This document shows positions 12,520 to 23,821 of a stretch of DNA of 64,000 bases, in pieces. The notes under the pieces were generated by a model. The model worked only from the letters and a program-made list of their open reading frames with translations, did not search any database and was not told the DNA's origin. Both the position numbers and the translations under genes were made by a program. This stretch comes from Crotophaga sulcirostris. Taxonomy: Eukaryota > Chordata > Aves > Cuculiformes > Crotophagidae. Each line of letters starts with the position of its first letter. Position 1 is the stretch's first letter. The stretch is taken from NCBI GenBank assembly GCA_013397455.1, contig VYZB01000214.1:846788-910787 (forward strand). Reading direction: 5' to 3'.

Positions 12520-12860
12520 CTGAGACCTCACCTGGAGCCCTGTGTTCAGTTCTGGAGTCCCCAGCACAGGAAGGAGCTGGAGCTGTTGGAGCAAGTTCAG
12601 AGGAGGCCACGGAGATGAGAGAGAAAAGAGGGGAGATTGAGATGAGATCTTAGGAAGAAATGTTTTGGTGTGAGGGTGGGGAGGCCCTGACCCAGGTTGC
12701 CCAGAGCAGTGGTGGCTGCCCCATCCCTGGAGGTGTTCAAGGCCAGGTCGGATGGAGCTTGGAGCCCTCTGACCGAGTGGGAGGTGTCCCTGCCCATGGC
12801 AGGGGGTGGAACTGGATGGGCTTTAAGGACCCTTGCAACCCAAACCATTCTGTGAATCTA
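12520..12860 (+). mobile_element. CR1 LINE fragment, group A, with internal deletion
   Basis: It begins at GAGACCTCACCTGGAGCCC and ends at AACCCAAACCATTCTGTGAATC. Sequence jumps from AGGAGGCCACGGAGATGA straight to AGAAAAGAGGGGAGATTG. Compared with the copy at 28761-29263, roughly 200 bases of ORF2 are missing in between. Confidence 0.94.
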
Positions 12861-13520
12861 TTATATGTGTGAGCAGGATAATACCCAGCTTCCCCAGTAA
12901 AACAACATCAGTCCAACAGTAGCTCCCCAGAGAAGCGGTTCTTTGGCTTGTGAGGAGTCACAGCTTGAGGTGTCACACTGGGAAGCACTTCTGCTGGAGA
13001 GTATGAAGTTTTCCAGCAGAACATCCCTCCAGGATTTTGTACACAGACCCCAGGAGAAAGTTTTTAGTACAAAAAAGAATATCCGTTTGCCACATTCCAG
13101 GCAAACTCTTCATAATCAGAGATACTTACTACAAATTTGACATGAAAAGTCAAGTGATTTAGCATTTTGAGGGAGATATAGGTAGGTACCGCTAGGATTA
13201 TTTTTTCTCTGTTGGTTTTCTTTTCTACATTTCATGACAAATTTCAGTTGAGAACAATTTGCCTGGAAAATTCATAGTGTGAGAAAATTTAGGGCTTTCA
13301 AATAATATGTTTCCCTGCAGTAAAACCTCCCTATGATTGACAAATGGTGTCACATATTAGTTTTGCTCAAACTTTTGATATCTGAATTTTTACCAGGTTT
13401 GACCCAGTTCCAAAAGTACTGCAAAACCTGCAAAGTCTGAGGGGCACAGGGTCACAAGATCCTCTGAACTAGAAAGGTTGAGGAATACTCCCTGAGTAAT
13501 AGAACAGCAATTGATGCAAT
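12861..13520. other. unique non-coding stretch
   Basis: An AT-rich 660-base stretch without a recognisable repeat or coding signal. The part around 13190-13380 is rich in ATTT and AAAT runs. Confidence 0.55.
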
Positions 13521-14020
13521 TCATAGAACTGTAGAAACATGGAATAAAGGAATGGTTTGGGTTGGAAGGGGCCTTAAAGTCCATCCACTGCCAACCCCTT
13601 GCCATGGGCAGGGGTACGTCCCACTGGATCAGGGGGCTCCAAGCCCCATCCAACCTGGCCTGGAACACCTCCAGGGATGGGGCAGCCAACACTGCTCTGG
13701 GCAACCTGGGCCAGGGCCTCCCCACCCTCACAGGAAAATTTTTTTTCCTAAGATCTCATCTCAATCTCCCCTCTTGCAGCTTAAAATCATTCCCTCTCAT
13801 CCTGTTTCTGCACTCCCTGATCAAGAGCCCCTCCCCAGCTTTCCTGGATCCCCTTTCAGTACTGGGAGGCTGCTCTAAGGTCTCCTTGGATCCTTCTCTT
13901 CTCCAGGCTGAACAACTCCAACTCTCTCAGCCTGCCCCTCAGATGGGAGGTGCTCCAGCCCTTGGGTCATCTTCTTGGCCTCCTCTGGACTCTCCAACTG
14001 ATCCATGTCCTTCCTCTGCT
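13521..14020 (-). mobile_element. CR1 LINE fragment, group A, ~500 bp
   Basis: It opens with TCATAGAACTGTAGAAACATGG and includes the whole group A 3' region. It continues upstream through CCCTGATCAAGAGCCCCTCC and CTCCAACTCTCTCAGCC to CTTCCTCTGCTAAGG. A T-run (13738-13746) has expanded inside the copy. The antisense strand is open for 175 codons, a shadow of CR1 and not a gene. Confidence 0.96.
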
Positions 14021-15540
14021 AAGGAAAATTCAGTGTGCCACTTTTCTCATTGCTTCTGTCTATGGAGTTTCTTTGGCACCAAGAAGTGATGCCGCGGAGA
14101 AAGCAGGAACTGACACAACCAGGAGTTATGGGACAGGTGACAACTCTTCCCAACACATTTCCCACAAAAGAGCCTCGTCCTCCCTCTGCAGGACTCCCTG
14201 GGGATGACAAAGCAAACTGTAGTTTTGGAAGTACCAGGGGCTTCCTGTCTGTTCATGTCCAGCCTCAACTCGGCGGTTGACCTCACGCAGGTCAACCTTC
14301 TCCCTCTTGCCTAATTAGGCTGTAATTACACGTTCCCGGACAGAAGTGTCTCCGTGAGAGTGTGTACGGCATCCACTGCAAAGAAGCTGTGGGCATGGCT
14401 GGAGTCATGTAATAAAAACCACATTAACAGTCAACAGGAGAAAAAATAGGAGCAAAACCAGTCTGTGAGTCTTCACAGACACCAGTTCCTCAGCAGCACC
14501 TTCCAAGGGAGCTGAAACACCTACTGAAGTCAGACCAAGGAGATGTTAAGAAGAAAAAAAGAATTGCTTACATTGAAAATATATTGTGTGGTTCATTTAA
14601 CAACAGTTAAAGCAATTTAGAGCCATCAGCAGGATCAGAGTGAAGGATTTGCTCTCTTTGATCAGACAAATAAGCCGTGACGTCTGATGTCGCTGCCTGT
14701 AGAAGTTCAAATGCTGGGGCTTCTTCTGAGAACCCCTCTCCACTCTGCTGAGAGCCTGGACATGTCCCAGGTGGGGTCAAGCGTGTCTTCCCTGACCACT
14801 CCAGGCAATTCGCTGCTGCTGTGCTGCTGCTCTAAAGCATAAGATTGGATTAGGCTTCTCTTAGCTTGCCTCACGCCAAACGCGGCGTTACCGGTTTGTA
14901 TGATTTTATGCCAAGCCTCATGATATCTGGGATTTTTCTTAGAGCACCAGTTCCTGGAATAAAGTGATTACAGAAGAGCCTCATTGCTGCCTCAGTTATA
15001 AAATACATTCCTGTCCTACGTTGTTACCAGAAGGGTTGAAACAGGGAAGGAAGAGCATGCGTGGGGGGGAAGCTAAAGAATCCTTTTCCACCACCCAGTT
15101 TTGGGGAGTTTAAGCTCCTACATGTTTTCACACAGTGATCTCAGAGTGTCCAGAACAGTTCTGGTCACATATACCTTGAAATTGAAGACAGATTTTTTTA
15201 ATCTATTTGATGCATTCAGAGGGGAGCCTCATTTCTGGACTAGTAACAAAAGATCATCAAAATGACCCTGAGCTGAGCTCATCCAGCGTCCCGTCCTAGG
15301 ATAGTGGTTCTTCCCCAGGAGGCTCTTTCAACCTCAGTGATCTCTGGCTTGCAGACAAACTGAGATTTTACCTTATACCATCTCCTGCAAGGACTAATGG
15401 TGCAACAACAGATACAGCCATGCTGAGCACAACCGGGTGACAATCCCACATCTGCTGAAGGTTCATTGCTGTGGCTGTTTCAGGAGGGAATGCCCAGATA
15501 AGATCTTGGTCTTCTGAAATGAGGGTGCACTGGGTGCAAC
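14021..15540. other. unique non-coding stretch
   Basis: About 1.5 kb without coding evidence. It holds the palindrome cluster at 14275-14329, listed separately, and otherwise AT-rich single-copy sequence. A G-run lies at 15063-15069. Confidence 0.55.
14275..14329. promoter_or_regulatory. palindrome cluster: nuclear-receptor and homeodomain-type sites
   Basis: Three perfect palindromes lie within 55 bases. GGTTGACCT-cacgc-AGGTCAACC (14275-14297) contains TGACCT(N5)AGGTCA, an everted repeat of the nuclear-receptor half-site. CCTAATTAGG (14310-14319) and TGTAATTACA (14321-14330) are homeodomain-type palindromes. The motifs are seen directly; enhancer function is inferred. Confidence 0.4.
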
Positions 15541-15843
15541 CAAGGGTTGGTCTCTTCTCTCAGGTGACCAGTGACAGAACAAGAGGACATGAACTCAAGC
15601 TTCATCAGGGAAAGTTTAGGCTTGATATTAGGAAAAAAGTTCTTCCCTGAAAGGGTGATTGGCCATTGGAATGCGCTGCCCAGGGAGGTGGTGGAGTCGC
15701 CAACTCTGGAGGTGTTTAAGAGGAAATTGGATGAGGCACTCAGTGCCATGGTTTAGATGATGGGTTGGTGTTACTGTTGGGTTATAGGTTGGACTCGATG
15801 ATCTCAGAGGTCCTTTCCAACCTTGTGATACTGTGATACTGTG
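15541..15843 (+). mobile_element. CR1 LINE fragment, group B, frameshifted
   Basis: It starts at AAGGGTTGGTCTCTTCTC and ends in ATACTGTG tail units after CCTTTCCAACCTTG. The ORF2 end is nearly intact, but the A-run in TTAGGAAAAAAGTTC has one A more than the other group B copies. This throws the upstream part out of frame with [18 protein letters not shown]. Confidence 0.96.
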
Positions 15844-16057
15844 ACCTCCATGTGCTTACAAAGACGATGAAACACTGGCACAAGTTTTATTTCTCACAAA
15901 CTTATTTCTGTTCTTCCTTTCGGACATCCACTCATTTTCCATGTATCACCATGGAATGAAGTGTCCTGTATCCTTTCAAGATGAGCAGGGTTTCCCTTGA
16001 TTCAGAATGACTTGGATTAGTTTAGGGAGCCACCAAGTTAGTGACCTAAAGGATTTT

Positions 16058-16472
16058 AATCACAGAATCATAGAATCATGGAATGGTTGGAAGAGACCTT
16101 AAAGCCTGTTCACTGCCAACCCTCTGCCATGGGTAGGGACGCCTCCCACTGGATCAGGGGGCTCCAAGCCCCATCCAACCTGGCCTGGAACACCTCCGGG
16201 GATGGGGCAGCCACCACTGCTCTGGGCAACCTGGGCCAGGGCCTCCCCACCCTCACAGCAAAACATTTCTTCCTAAGATCTCATCTCAATCTCCCCTTTT
16301 TCCGATGAAAACCATTCCCGCTCATCCAGTCCCTGCACTTCCTGATCAATAGCCCCTCCCCAGCTTTCCTGGATCCCCTTTCAGTACTTGGAGGCTGCTC
16401 TAAGGTCTCCTTGGATCCTTCTCTTCTCCAGGTTGAACAACCGCAACTCTCTCAGCCTTTCCTCGTGTGGAA
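16058..16472 (-). mobile_element. CR1 LINE fragment, group A
   Basis: The left end AATCACAGAATCATAGAATC is a clean two-unit tail. The copy continues through CCCTGATCAATAGCCCCTCC to CTCTCAGCCTTTCCTCGTG. A small deletion removes the TTTGGG usually found after GGAATGG. Confidence 0.96.
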
Positions 16473-17212
16473 GGTTCAGTTTTAGTTGATCACTGCAAGC
16501 TTGCCTCTCCTGGCCCTACTCCCAGTGTCTCAGGCCAGGATGCCATATGGCAAATGGACAACGGCAACCATGGAATCCCATTTAAAGATGAGTCTTGTTA
16601 TTTTTAGACCAATTATGAGGTTATGGATCAGGCTAAAAGGTGTTTAATAAGTTGTAATATTTAGGCACACTTGGCTCCCATGTTTATTGGGGCTGTTTGT
16701 AGCAATATGTAATGTGTGCTCACTGTTGAACTATGTGGCATGCACATAAAACCAGCACAGATGTGCTGAGAAGTGCAGGGAAGCCAGGCTGGGCTGTGGT
16801 GTAGGGAATAAGTGCTCCTGCCTGCAGCGAGGACAGTGGGAGAAGGGAAGACAGGGCAGGAAGAGATAAACTCATACTGGCTGGGCTTGCTCCAGTCAGC
16901 TGCATCTTACTTTTACATCGTGTTTTCTTTTGAGGTCTCAAGATCCCGTTACACAATATTGTAAAAATGTCATAAAATATTTTATTGCCTCGTACAACTG
17001 AAATGCTGAGAAAAGCCTTAACCCCTGAGCTGCCTCCTTCCCGTAGATGCCCAGCATTGCCACTGCTCAGGAGCTGCTCCTTTTGTTTTGTGGTTGAGCT
17101 TTGAAGAGGATGGGGCTCAGACATCAGAGTTGCTGGCTCACTGCTCCAGGGCAGTCAGTCTCTAAGTCTGATGTTAGCTAATCCAGGGCCTTCCTGTGCC
17201 TCTCTCACAGGC
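16473..17212. other. unique non-coding stretch
   Basis: About 740 bases. The part at 16570-16720 is AT-rich with scattered TTTAAT and AATTAT cores and no long frame. Nothing diagnostic is present. Confidence 0.5.
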
Positions 17213-17304
17213 TCACAGTATCACAGCATTACAGGGTTGGAAAGGACCTCTGAGATCGAGTCCAACCTATAACCCAACACCAACACCAACCCAGCATCTA
17301 AACC
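17213..17304 (-). mobile_element. CR1 group B, 3' end, left of the N gap
   Basis: It reads CACAGTATCACAGCATTACAGGG then TTGGAAAGGACCTCTGAGATC, with GAGTCCAACCTATAACCCAAC to the gap edge at ATCTAAACC. Three bases (ATC) usually present before GAGTCCAAC are missing. It is very probably one insertion with the fragment right of the gap. Confidence 0.95.
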
Positions 17305-17799
17305 NNNNNNNNNNNNNNNNNNNNNNNNNNNNNNNNNNNNNNNNNNNNNNNNNNNNNNNNNNNNNNNNNNNNNNNNNNNNNNNNNNNNNNNNNNNNNNNN
17401 NNNNNNNNNNNNNNNNNNNNNNNNNNNNNNNNNNNNNNNNNNNNNNNNNNNNNNNNNNNNNNNNNNNNNNNNNNNNNNNNNNNNNNNNNNNNNNNNNNNN
17501 NNNNNNNNNNNNNNNNNNNNNNNNNNNNNNNNNNNNNNNNNNNNNNNNNNNNNNNNNNNNNNNNNNNNNNNNNNNNNNNNNNNNNNNNNNNNNNNNNNNN
17601 NNNNNNNNNNNNNNNNNNNNNNNNNNNNNNNNNNNNNNNNNNNNNNNNNNNNNNNNNNNNNNNNNNNNNNNNNNNNNNNNNNNNNNNNNNNNNNNNNNNN
17701 NNNNNNNNNNNNNNNNNNNNNNNNNNNNNNNNNNNNNNNNNNNNNNNNNNNNNNNNNNNNNNNNNNNNNNNNNNNNNNNNNNNNNNNNNNNNNNNNNNN
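17305..17799. other. assembly gap (495 N)
   Basis: A run of 495 unknown bases. Both edges match group B CR1 on the same strand, so the gap lies inside a repeat copy. The open frames that appear to cross it are artefacts. Confidence 0.99.
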
Positions 17800-17885
17800 C
17801 AAACTGAGGGGCCCAGAACTGCACACAGGACTCAAGGTGTGGTCTGACCAGTGCTGAGTAGAGGGGGATGATAGCTTCTCTGAGG
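17800..17885 (-). mobile_element. CR1 group B, 5' part, right of the N gap
   Basis: On the minus strand this translates as [20 protein letters not shown] followed by WAPQF, the C-terminal region of CR1 reverse transcriptase. It joins the sequence left of the gap in order and orientation. Homology ends near GATAGCTTCTCTGAGG. Confidence 0.93.
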
Positions 17886-20800
17886 ATTTCATCTTGATCA
17901 GAATTAGAGGTGAGATCTGTCACAGTGCTTTTACTCCTCATCTTATCCTTCAGTGCCAGTCCTGCAAATACCAATGGAAAAGTGATCAGTGCTCCACAGG
18001 TACCCTGGCTGCGTCCCTCTCTCTTATTTCACACTGAAGCCTTCAGTCAGCCACAAAAAGGACTTCTGGAAGCAACTGGAGTTAAATCAGAAAGGTACAG
18101 GATGCAAAGGACTAGCCCTTCCAGTGAGGCAATGGCCATGCACTGGCCCTGAGAAGGCTGATGGTGCTGCTGGACAGGCAAGCTTGGGAAGTCACTTCTC
18201 AGCACGAGGCCTTGTTTTCCCAAGGTGTCCATGAGGATAAACAGCTTTATTGACCTGCTGTGTGCAGATCTTGGGAATCTGCTGATGAGGAGACCATGGC
18301 ATCGGTGTTTCCCAGACTGACAGTGGACCTTTTGATGTCAGTGGTGACATGAGAGTGAGACCCTTCACTTATACTGGTCCCCAAAGCAAGCAGCAGACTG
18401 GACAAGGCCAGCATAAGATCAGGAGTCTCCTGTTCCTCAGAGCAGCCCCAGGAAGAAAACCTGACCCTTGGAACATGGTTGTGGGGTCCAGCTCTGCACA
18501 AGGTTGGATTTTCCTTCAGTCACATGCCCTGTGATACCCAGATGTGTATAAAAAAATGACAACCTGGCTACCCCACCACAGCCTCGACAGAGGCTGTTGT
18601 TAACTTGGGAAACATTTCACATCAGTTGGAAAATTCCAGCAAGATGTGGAGGCCAGAGGCCTCTCCTGCAGATGTTGGGACTCTGCTTGCCAGGAACCAG
18701 ATCTTGGCCTGAGTTTGTTACAAAAAAAGAATGAAAATTATCCAGCTGTCCTCAGTGGAGATTTTCATCCCTTTTCCCCTTTAATGAAAGAAACAATAAC
18801 TCCATGAAAGGCTCAAGCAGAACTTATGTAGGCCCAGGGGAAATTTATCCTACTCAGAGGTGTAGATACCAATTAATTCTCACTTAAATCCTATTTTGAG
18901 TGGTACTTATGGGTGTAAATCTTTCTGCTGGTGTTCATACAGAGGTGAATTTTCAACCTAGTTGTAGCCCTGAAGGGCAAAAGCCAAACTGCCCCTTCTT
19001 TCATAGCTCCCAAGAACACACTACAGGCAATGCCACATTTTCTAGCCTCCCTGGGCTCTGAGTAGGCTATGGCACTGAGTCACGGGCTGGAAGAGTGCTT
19101 GGGAGAAGCGTTTATCAACTGTAATGACTCTCAGGACAACTCTTGGTTCGCAGGCTGCATTCCCAGCGGTGCCTCCCACCCTCTCCCAGCTCCTGAGCCA
19201 GCCTGTGGTGCCTCACATCCCACAGACACGCTGCTGGGATTTTAACAAGGGACTCCTAACACAGATTCCCCTTGAGCTTGTGCTAAATCTCCCATCCCAG
19301 AGGCTGGGGAGCTGGCTGAGATGTGCTGAGGAGGAATGCGTGGATGGGCTCGTTTGCTTTTCTATCTAAACAAAATGCTTTCCCATAAACACGGAGGAGG
19401 AAACCCCACTTGGATGAACCCCTTGGAAGAAGTGTATTCACTGGGAATGTTTATATGTTGCTTCTGAAATCTAAACTAAGTCAAACTGAGGCTTCGAGCA
19501 GAAACTGCCCAGCCTGTGACCAGTGTTGGGACTCTGTGCTGTGCAGCATCAGTGCAGCTGGGGCTGAGCCCTGCACCCAGCACAGGGTGCAGCAGAGCAG
19601 ACCCTGCCCTGGGAGCTGAGCTGGCATTTCCACAAACGAAGTTCCCCAGTTGCTTCTGCTGTGGCACAGACCTTGCTTGTGCTGGGAACAGCAATAACAG
19701 TGCCTGGAGGAGGAAAAAGCTTGCTCCTGCTTGCTTGTGTTTAGTGTTCAGGAGGGGTCATTATACAGTGTCTTCCTGGCAAGCACAGGGTAGCCAAGAT
19801 CCCGTTGTCTTCTCCATGGGAAAGCCAGGACCTTTGGGGAGCTTCAGGGTTTGCCTTGAATGGCCCTGTGTCCTGGCAAAGAAACCAAAGTGCCTGTGTC
19901 CCTGCCTCCTGTAGCCCCTGGGTACCCCATGGACACCGCTCGCATGGGTGATAGAAAGATGCTCTAATTTCCAAGCAGGACCAGGCACAAATCCACATGG
20001 AAGACCATGGGAAAAGAGCACATGAACCCACCCCACATGTCTGCAGTGCTGTTTGTGGTCTCAGAAGCAAACTGCAGGTGTACCTGTGCTTGCAATACAC
20101 TGCAAGCTGTCACGGTGCCACTGCACAGTGCACTAATTGCCTGGTGCAGGGTTAATACATTTGCAACTGCTGCAGGAAGGCACTATCGGGTATTACTGCA
20201 AGCTCTTTGGAGCAGAGGTTGCCTTTTTTAGATGTTTAGGACTTAGGAGGACAAGATCTATTACAGGAAATATGGAGGCACATTTATATTCATTAACAAC
20301 ATCTAAAAATCCTCTCTGCCTAAGCAGGCAAAGTCAGTGCTGTGATGCAGAAGTGAGGACCACAGGACAGTAAGGGACATCTCCTACCATGAGGTTTGGT
20401 CCCTGTGTCATGCAGGGCTTGTGTCGTACAACCCCTGCAGCAGGAACAACGCAATCCCAACAGCTGGGTCCTGGTATGGCTTTGGGCTGTGGTGGGGCAT
20501 GTGCTGTCACATCCAAACACACATGCATGTTCTCCCGAGAGCACAACTGCTTACAAAAGCAACCACATTTGCAGTAACTGAACCAGCCACAAACAGTTCT
20601 GCATGTGGAGAAACACAAAGGGACAGCAGCTGCAAAAGGTGAGCAAGAAGAAAGTAAAGCGGCTATAGAAGCGCATAAGCTCCTCCACATCAAATCCTGA
20701 TGGAGTGAGACATTATAATCAACATTTCTTTTTTTTGCAAAGTTTATGTGTGACACCTTAGGGTGAAAGCGGGGTCCAATATAGGATTCACAGCACAATC

Positions 20801-22409
20801 CACGCAGGTGAGTTCAAATGGTGGCAGCTAACACAGGTACACAGCAACGAGCAGCTCAGAAATAGAAATAAACTCATGTTGTTTAGCAATTCATCAGAGA
20901 TTCGTGTAGGCACAAAAATGAGAGATCTTCAAGGGGGGTTGAAGTAAAAAGCAATGTAGCTTCTTTGGTGTCTTGCTGTTAACTGCTATGAAATTACAGT
21001 TTTACACCATTCAGCTCTTTATTTCCTCTCTGGAGGTGCTGCCACATGGAAGCAAAGCCGATCAGCAGGCTCTTCTGAGCCTGTGAATTAAAATCTACTC
21101 TCTGATTAAAGCACTACTGCACTTTGCTCCCCCTCTGTCTCGGTCTCTGGTCACATTGATGCTGTGCCAAATAAAAACATGCACTCATCTTCCATAAAAA
21201 ATTGCATCTCCTCTTCAGACCTGCATCATGTTACTGGTGAGCAGTTCCCAACTTCCATCATGTAAAGTGAAATGATTAAAAGTGAATTGCTGGAATTCCC
21301 TTCGTCTCCATCAGAGACGAGTCTTGGTCATTTGGAAAATAAGTAATGAACATCATTTGTTAATGTCACTGTTAAGTGACAAATTTTTTTATGCTTAACA
21401 CGCCAGGCCTATTCTCTCTTCATTTCCACATTTGTTTTTGAACCTGCTAATTTAATTAAATCTCTACTGTTGAGGTGCCATTAAAGGTGACCAACCATGC
21501 AAGAGACCTGCTGTGGTACACCAGATAATTAAAGTGAATGGAAAGCAGCCTGAAGGAGAGAGGAGCAGGGCCCTGTGCTGTACCAGGGCAACACCTGGGT
21601 TTATGGGGTTCTTCCTGTGCAGAAGGAGCTCTAGGATATTTTAACACATTGCACAGGGTATTCTGGTTCTCTCCTGGTCTTAGGGCAATGCTCTGAAAAT
21701 GCACACTGGATGAATTTGGCCTTAAACACATCTTCTTGCAGCTTTTTTGTTTAATATGTATGATCATTAAGTGTCTCGCTATATGCTAAGGGCTTTTTAT
21801 CTTCCCAGCCAAAGGAAAAACATCTGGAATGAACCAAAAATGTAAATGTATTATACCTTTTGCTTTGGGGATCCTCTCCGTGCAAAGGCAAGGAAAAGAG
21901 CTGGGAGGGAAGAGAAGGCAACAGTCATAGCCACTCAATGCTCTTTTCCTCTTCTCCTAACCAGGAACCTCAATTACCTGCAGCTTCAGGGCATGTTAGC
22001 AAAAATCAGAAAGCGCTGGGTGGGCTGCTAAACCAGCCTCAGCAGCCTCAGACATTTTATTCTTTGTCAAGAGGGAAGCGTTCACCTTGTAGACAACAAC
22101 TATGGCTCCTCATAATCCACACCCAAAAGCTCTGATTTTGCCTTTCAGAAGGAATTTATTCCATGGCAAGACAGCACCACAGGTTGGGGCTGAGTGGAAT
22201 TTCCTTTCAGAGTCCTGTGAGAGACTGTCAGGTCATGTCCATCCTCTGCCCCCCACTCCGACCAGGGCTGTGCCCCTTGAGCCACAGCCATGGGATGCTG
22301 CTGCTCTGGGTGTGATGTTCTGAGAGCGCTTTGGTGCTCACGCTTCCGCAGAGCACAGAGCAGCCTGTGCAGCAGCGCTTCGGAGGAGAGGAGATCCTGG
22401 AGCTCTGCC
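17886..22409. other. 4.5-kb unique non-coding stretch
   Basis: No CR1, LTR or coding exon was recognised. The part around 19100-20650 is GC-richer with chance frames up to 154 codons. The part at 21090-21480 is an AT-rich block with two small perfect hairpins, listed separately. Confidence 0.5.
21090..21480. promoter_or_regulatory. candidate conserved non-coding element with twin hairpins
   Basis: It contains two perfect 7-bp inverted repeats: TCGTCTC-catca-GAGACGA (21302-21320) and TGTCACT-gtta-AGTGACA (21364-21381). It also holds GATTAAA near 21104 and TGATTAAAAG near 21270. It is AT-rich, lacks long frames and looks like a developmental enhancer. That is inference from composition. Confidence 0.27.
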
Positions 22410-22924
22410 TTCAGTTCTGAAACTCTTGGCATAGGATGGGCACAGAGCTGGTGGAGCAAGTCCAGAGGAGCCCACAAAGATAATCCAAGGTCTGAAGCAC
22501 CTTCCACTCAAAGACAGGCTGAAAGAGATGGGCTTGTTCAACCTGGAGAAGAGAAGGCTCCAGGGAGACCTTAGAGCAGCCTCCCAGTCCTGAAAGGGGC
22601 TCCAGGAAAGCTGGGCATAGACTTTTTAGCAAGGTCTGTTGTGACAGGACAAGGAACAATGGTTTTAAACTAAGGGAGGGGAGATTTAGACTGGATATAA
22701 GGAAGAAATTTTTTACACTGAGGGTGGTGAGGCACTGGCACAGGTCGCCTGGGGAGGCAGTGGAGGTCCCATTCCTGGAAACGTTCAAGGCCAGGTTGGA
22801 GGGGCTTTGAGCAACCTGATTGAGTTCAAGATTTCCCAGGTCCTGCGTGGGGGTTGGAGTGGATGACCTGTAAAGGTCCCTTCCAACTGAATGCATTCTA
22901 TGATTCTGTTCTGAGATTCTATGC
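22410..22924 (+). mobile_element. CR1 LINE fragment, diverged group A
   Basis: It starts at TTCAGTTCTGAAACTCTTGG and reads through GTCCAGAGGAGCCCACAAAG and CAACCTGGAGAAGAGAAGG. The tail is irregular: ATTCTATGATTCTGTTCTGAGATTCTATG. It differs from typical group A in GGTGGTGAGGCACTGGCACAGG and GGAGTGGATGACCTG, so it is probably an older subfamily. A 250-codon minus frame across it is an antisense shadow. Confidence 0.95.
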
Positions 22925-23537
22925 TTTTGCACTGTCCTCCCTTCAAGCACGCCCATGGGCAATGTTACTGCAAGGTCTGCTGGGAGAAGCGAGATGGCTG
23001 GAGGTTCCTCGCCTGGTGCAACGTCCCTCAGAGGAGAATGGTGACACATATGTGGGCAGCATGCAGCCTCCTCCTTGGTGAGCACTGTCCCAGGAGGACA
23101 CTCACAACTGCCTGGCTTTCCCGATCCTTGACAAAATTGCTTTTCTGGGCAAAAAAATCTCATCCAAATGAACTGTTAGTAGAGATATGGGGTTTGTGCT
23201 GCTCTGAGGCAAGATTACACAGGGAAAAATGAAAATTATCACATATTGTCTGACAAAAATACTGTTCTCCAGAGTCCAATGTGGAGCCGACAGACGGTAC
23301 TTGCTTTCTTCACAGCCTACGTTCAGTAGCTGCTTCATTGCTTCTTGTAAGAAGCTGCTGAAAGCCAAGTCTTGGCTCCTGCTGAGCAGAAAGCCAGACC
23401 ACCTCCTGCAGCCCTTCCATGGCTGTGAGTGTGTGCTGGCTGCTGAAGCCAACACAGTTTACCCAGCTATAAAACTCTCCTGTCTTCCTGTGAGCAGTCA
23501 TGTCCCAATCCCAAAGCAGAGGAGCCCTAGTGCTGCC
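22925..23537. other. unique non-coding stretch
   Basis: About 610 bases between two CR1 copies. I see no repeat or coding signal. Confidence 0.5.
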
Positions 23538-23821
23538 ATCACAGCATCACAGTATCACAGTATCACAAGGTTGGAAAGGACCTCTGAGATCATCGAGTCC
23601 AACCTATAACCCAACACCAACACCAACCCATCATCTAAACCATGGCACTGAGTGCCTCAGCCAATCTCCTCTTAAACACCTCCAGGATTGGCGACTCCAC
23701 CACCTCCCTGGGCTGCGCATTCCAATGGCCAATCACCCTTTCAGGGAAGAACTTTTTCCTAACATCAAACTTAAACTTTCCCTGATGAAGCTTGAGTCCA
23801 TGTCCTCTTGTTCTGTCACTA
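23538..23821 (-). mobile_element. CR1 LINE fragment, group B, open ORF2 end
   Basis: The tail ATCACAGCATCACAGTATCACAG stands on the left. The minus frame is open to the natural stop and includes [20 protein letters not shown] and [16 protein letters not shown]. The 5' end is truncated at CAGTGACAGAACAAGAGG, within a few bases of the breakpoints of the copies at 38540 and 60889. Confidence 0.97.

Noticed and set aside
17196..17974. Frames of 203-235 codons across the N run
   Set aside because: They are made of unknown bases; only the flanks are real and those are CR1.
22411..23163. 250-codon minus-strand frame
   Set aside because: It is largely antisense to the CR1 copy at 22410-22924.
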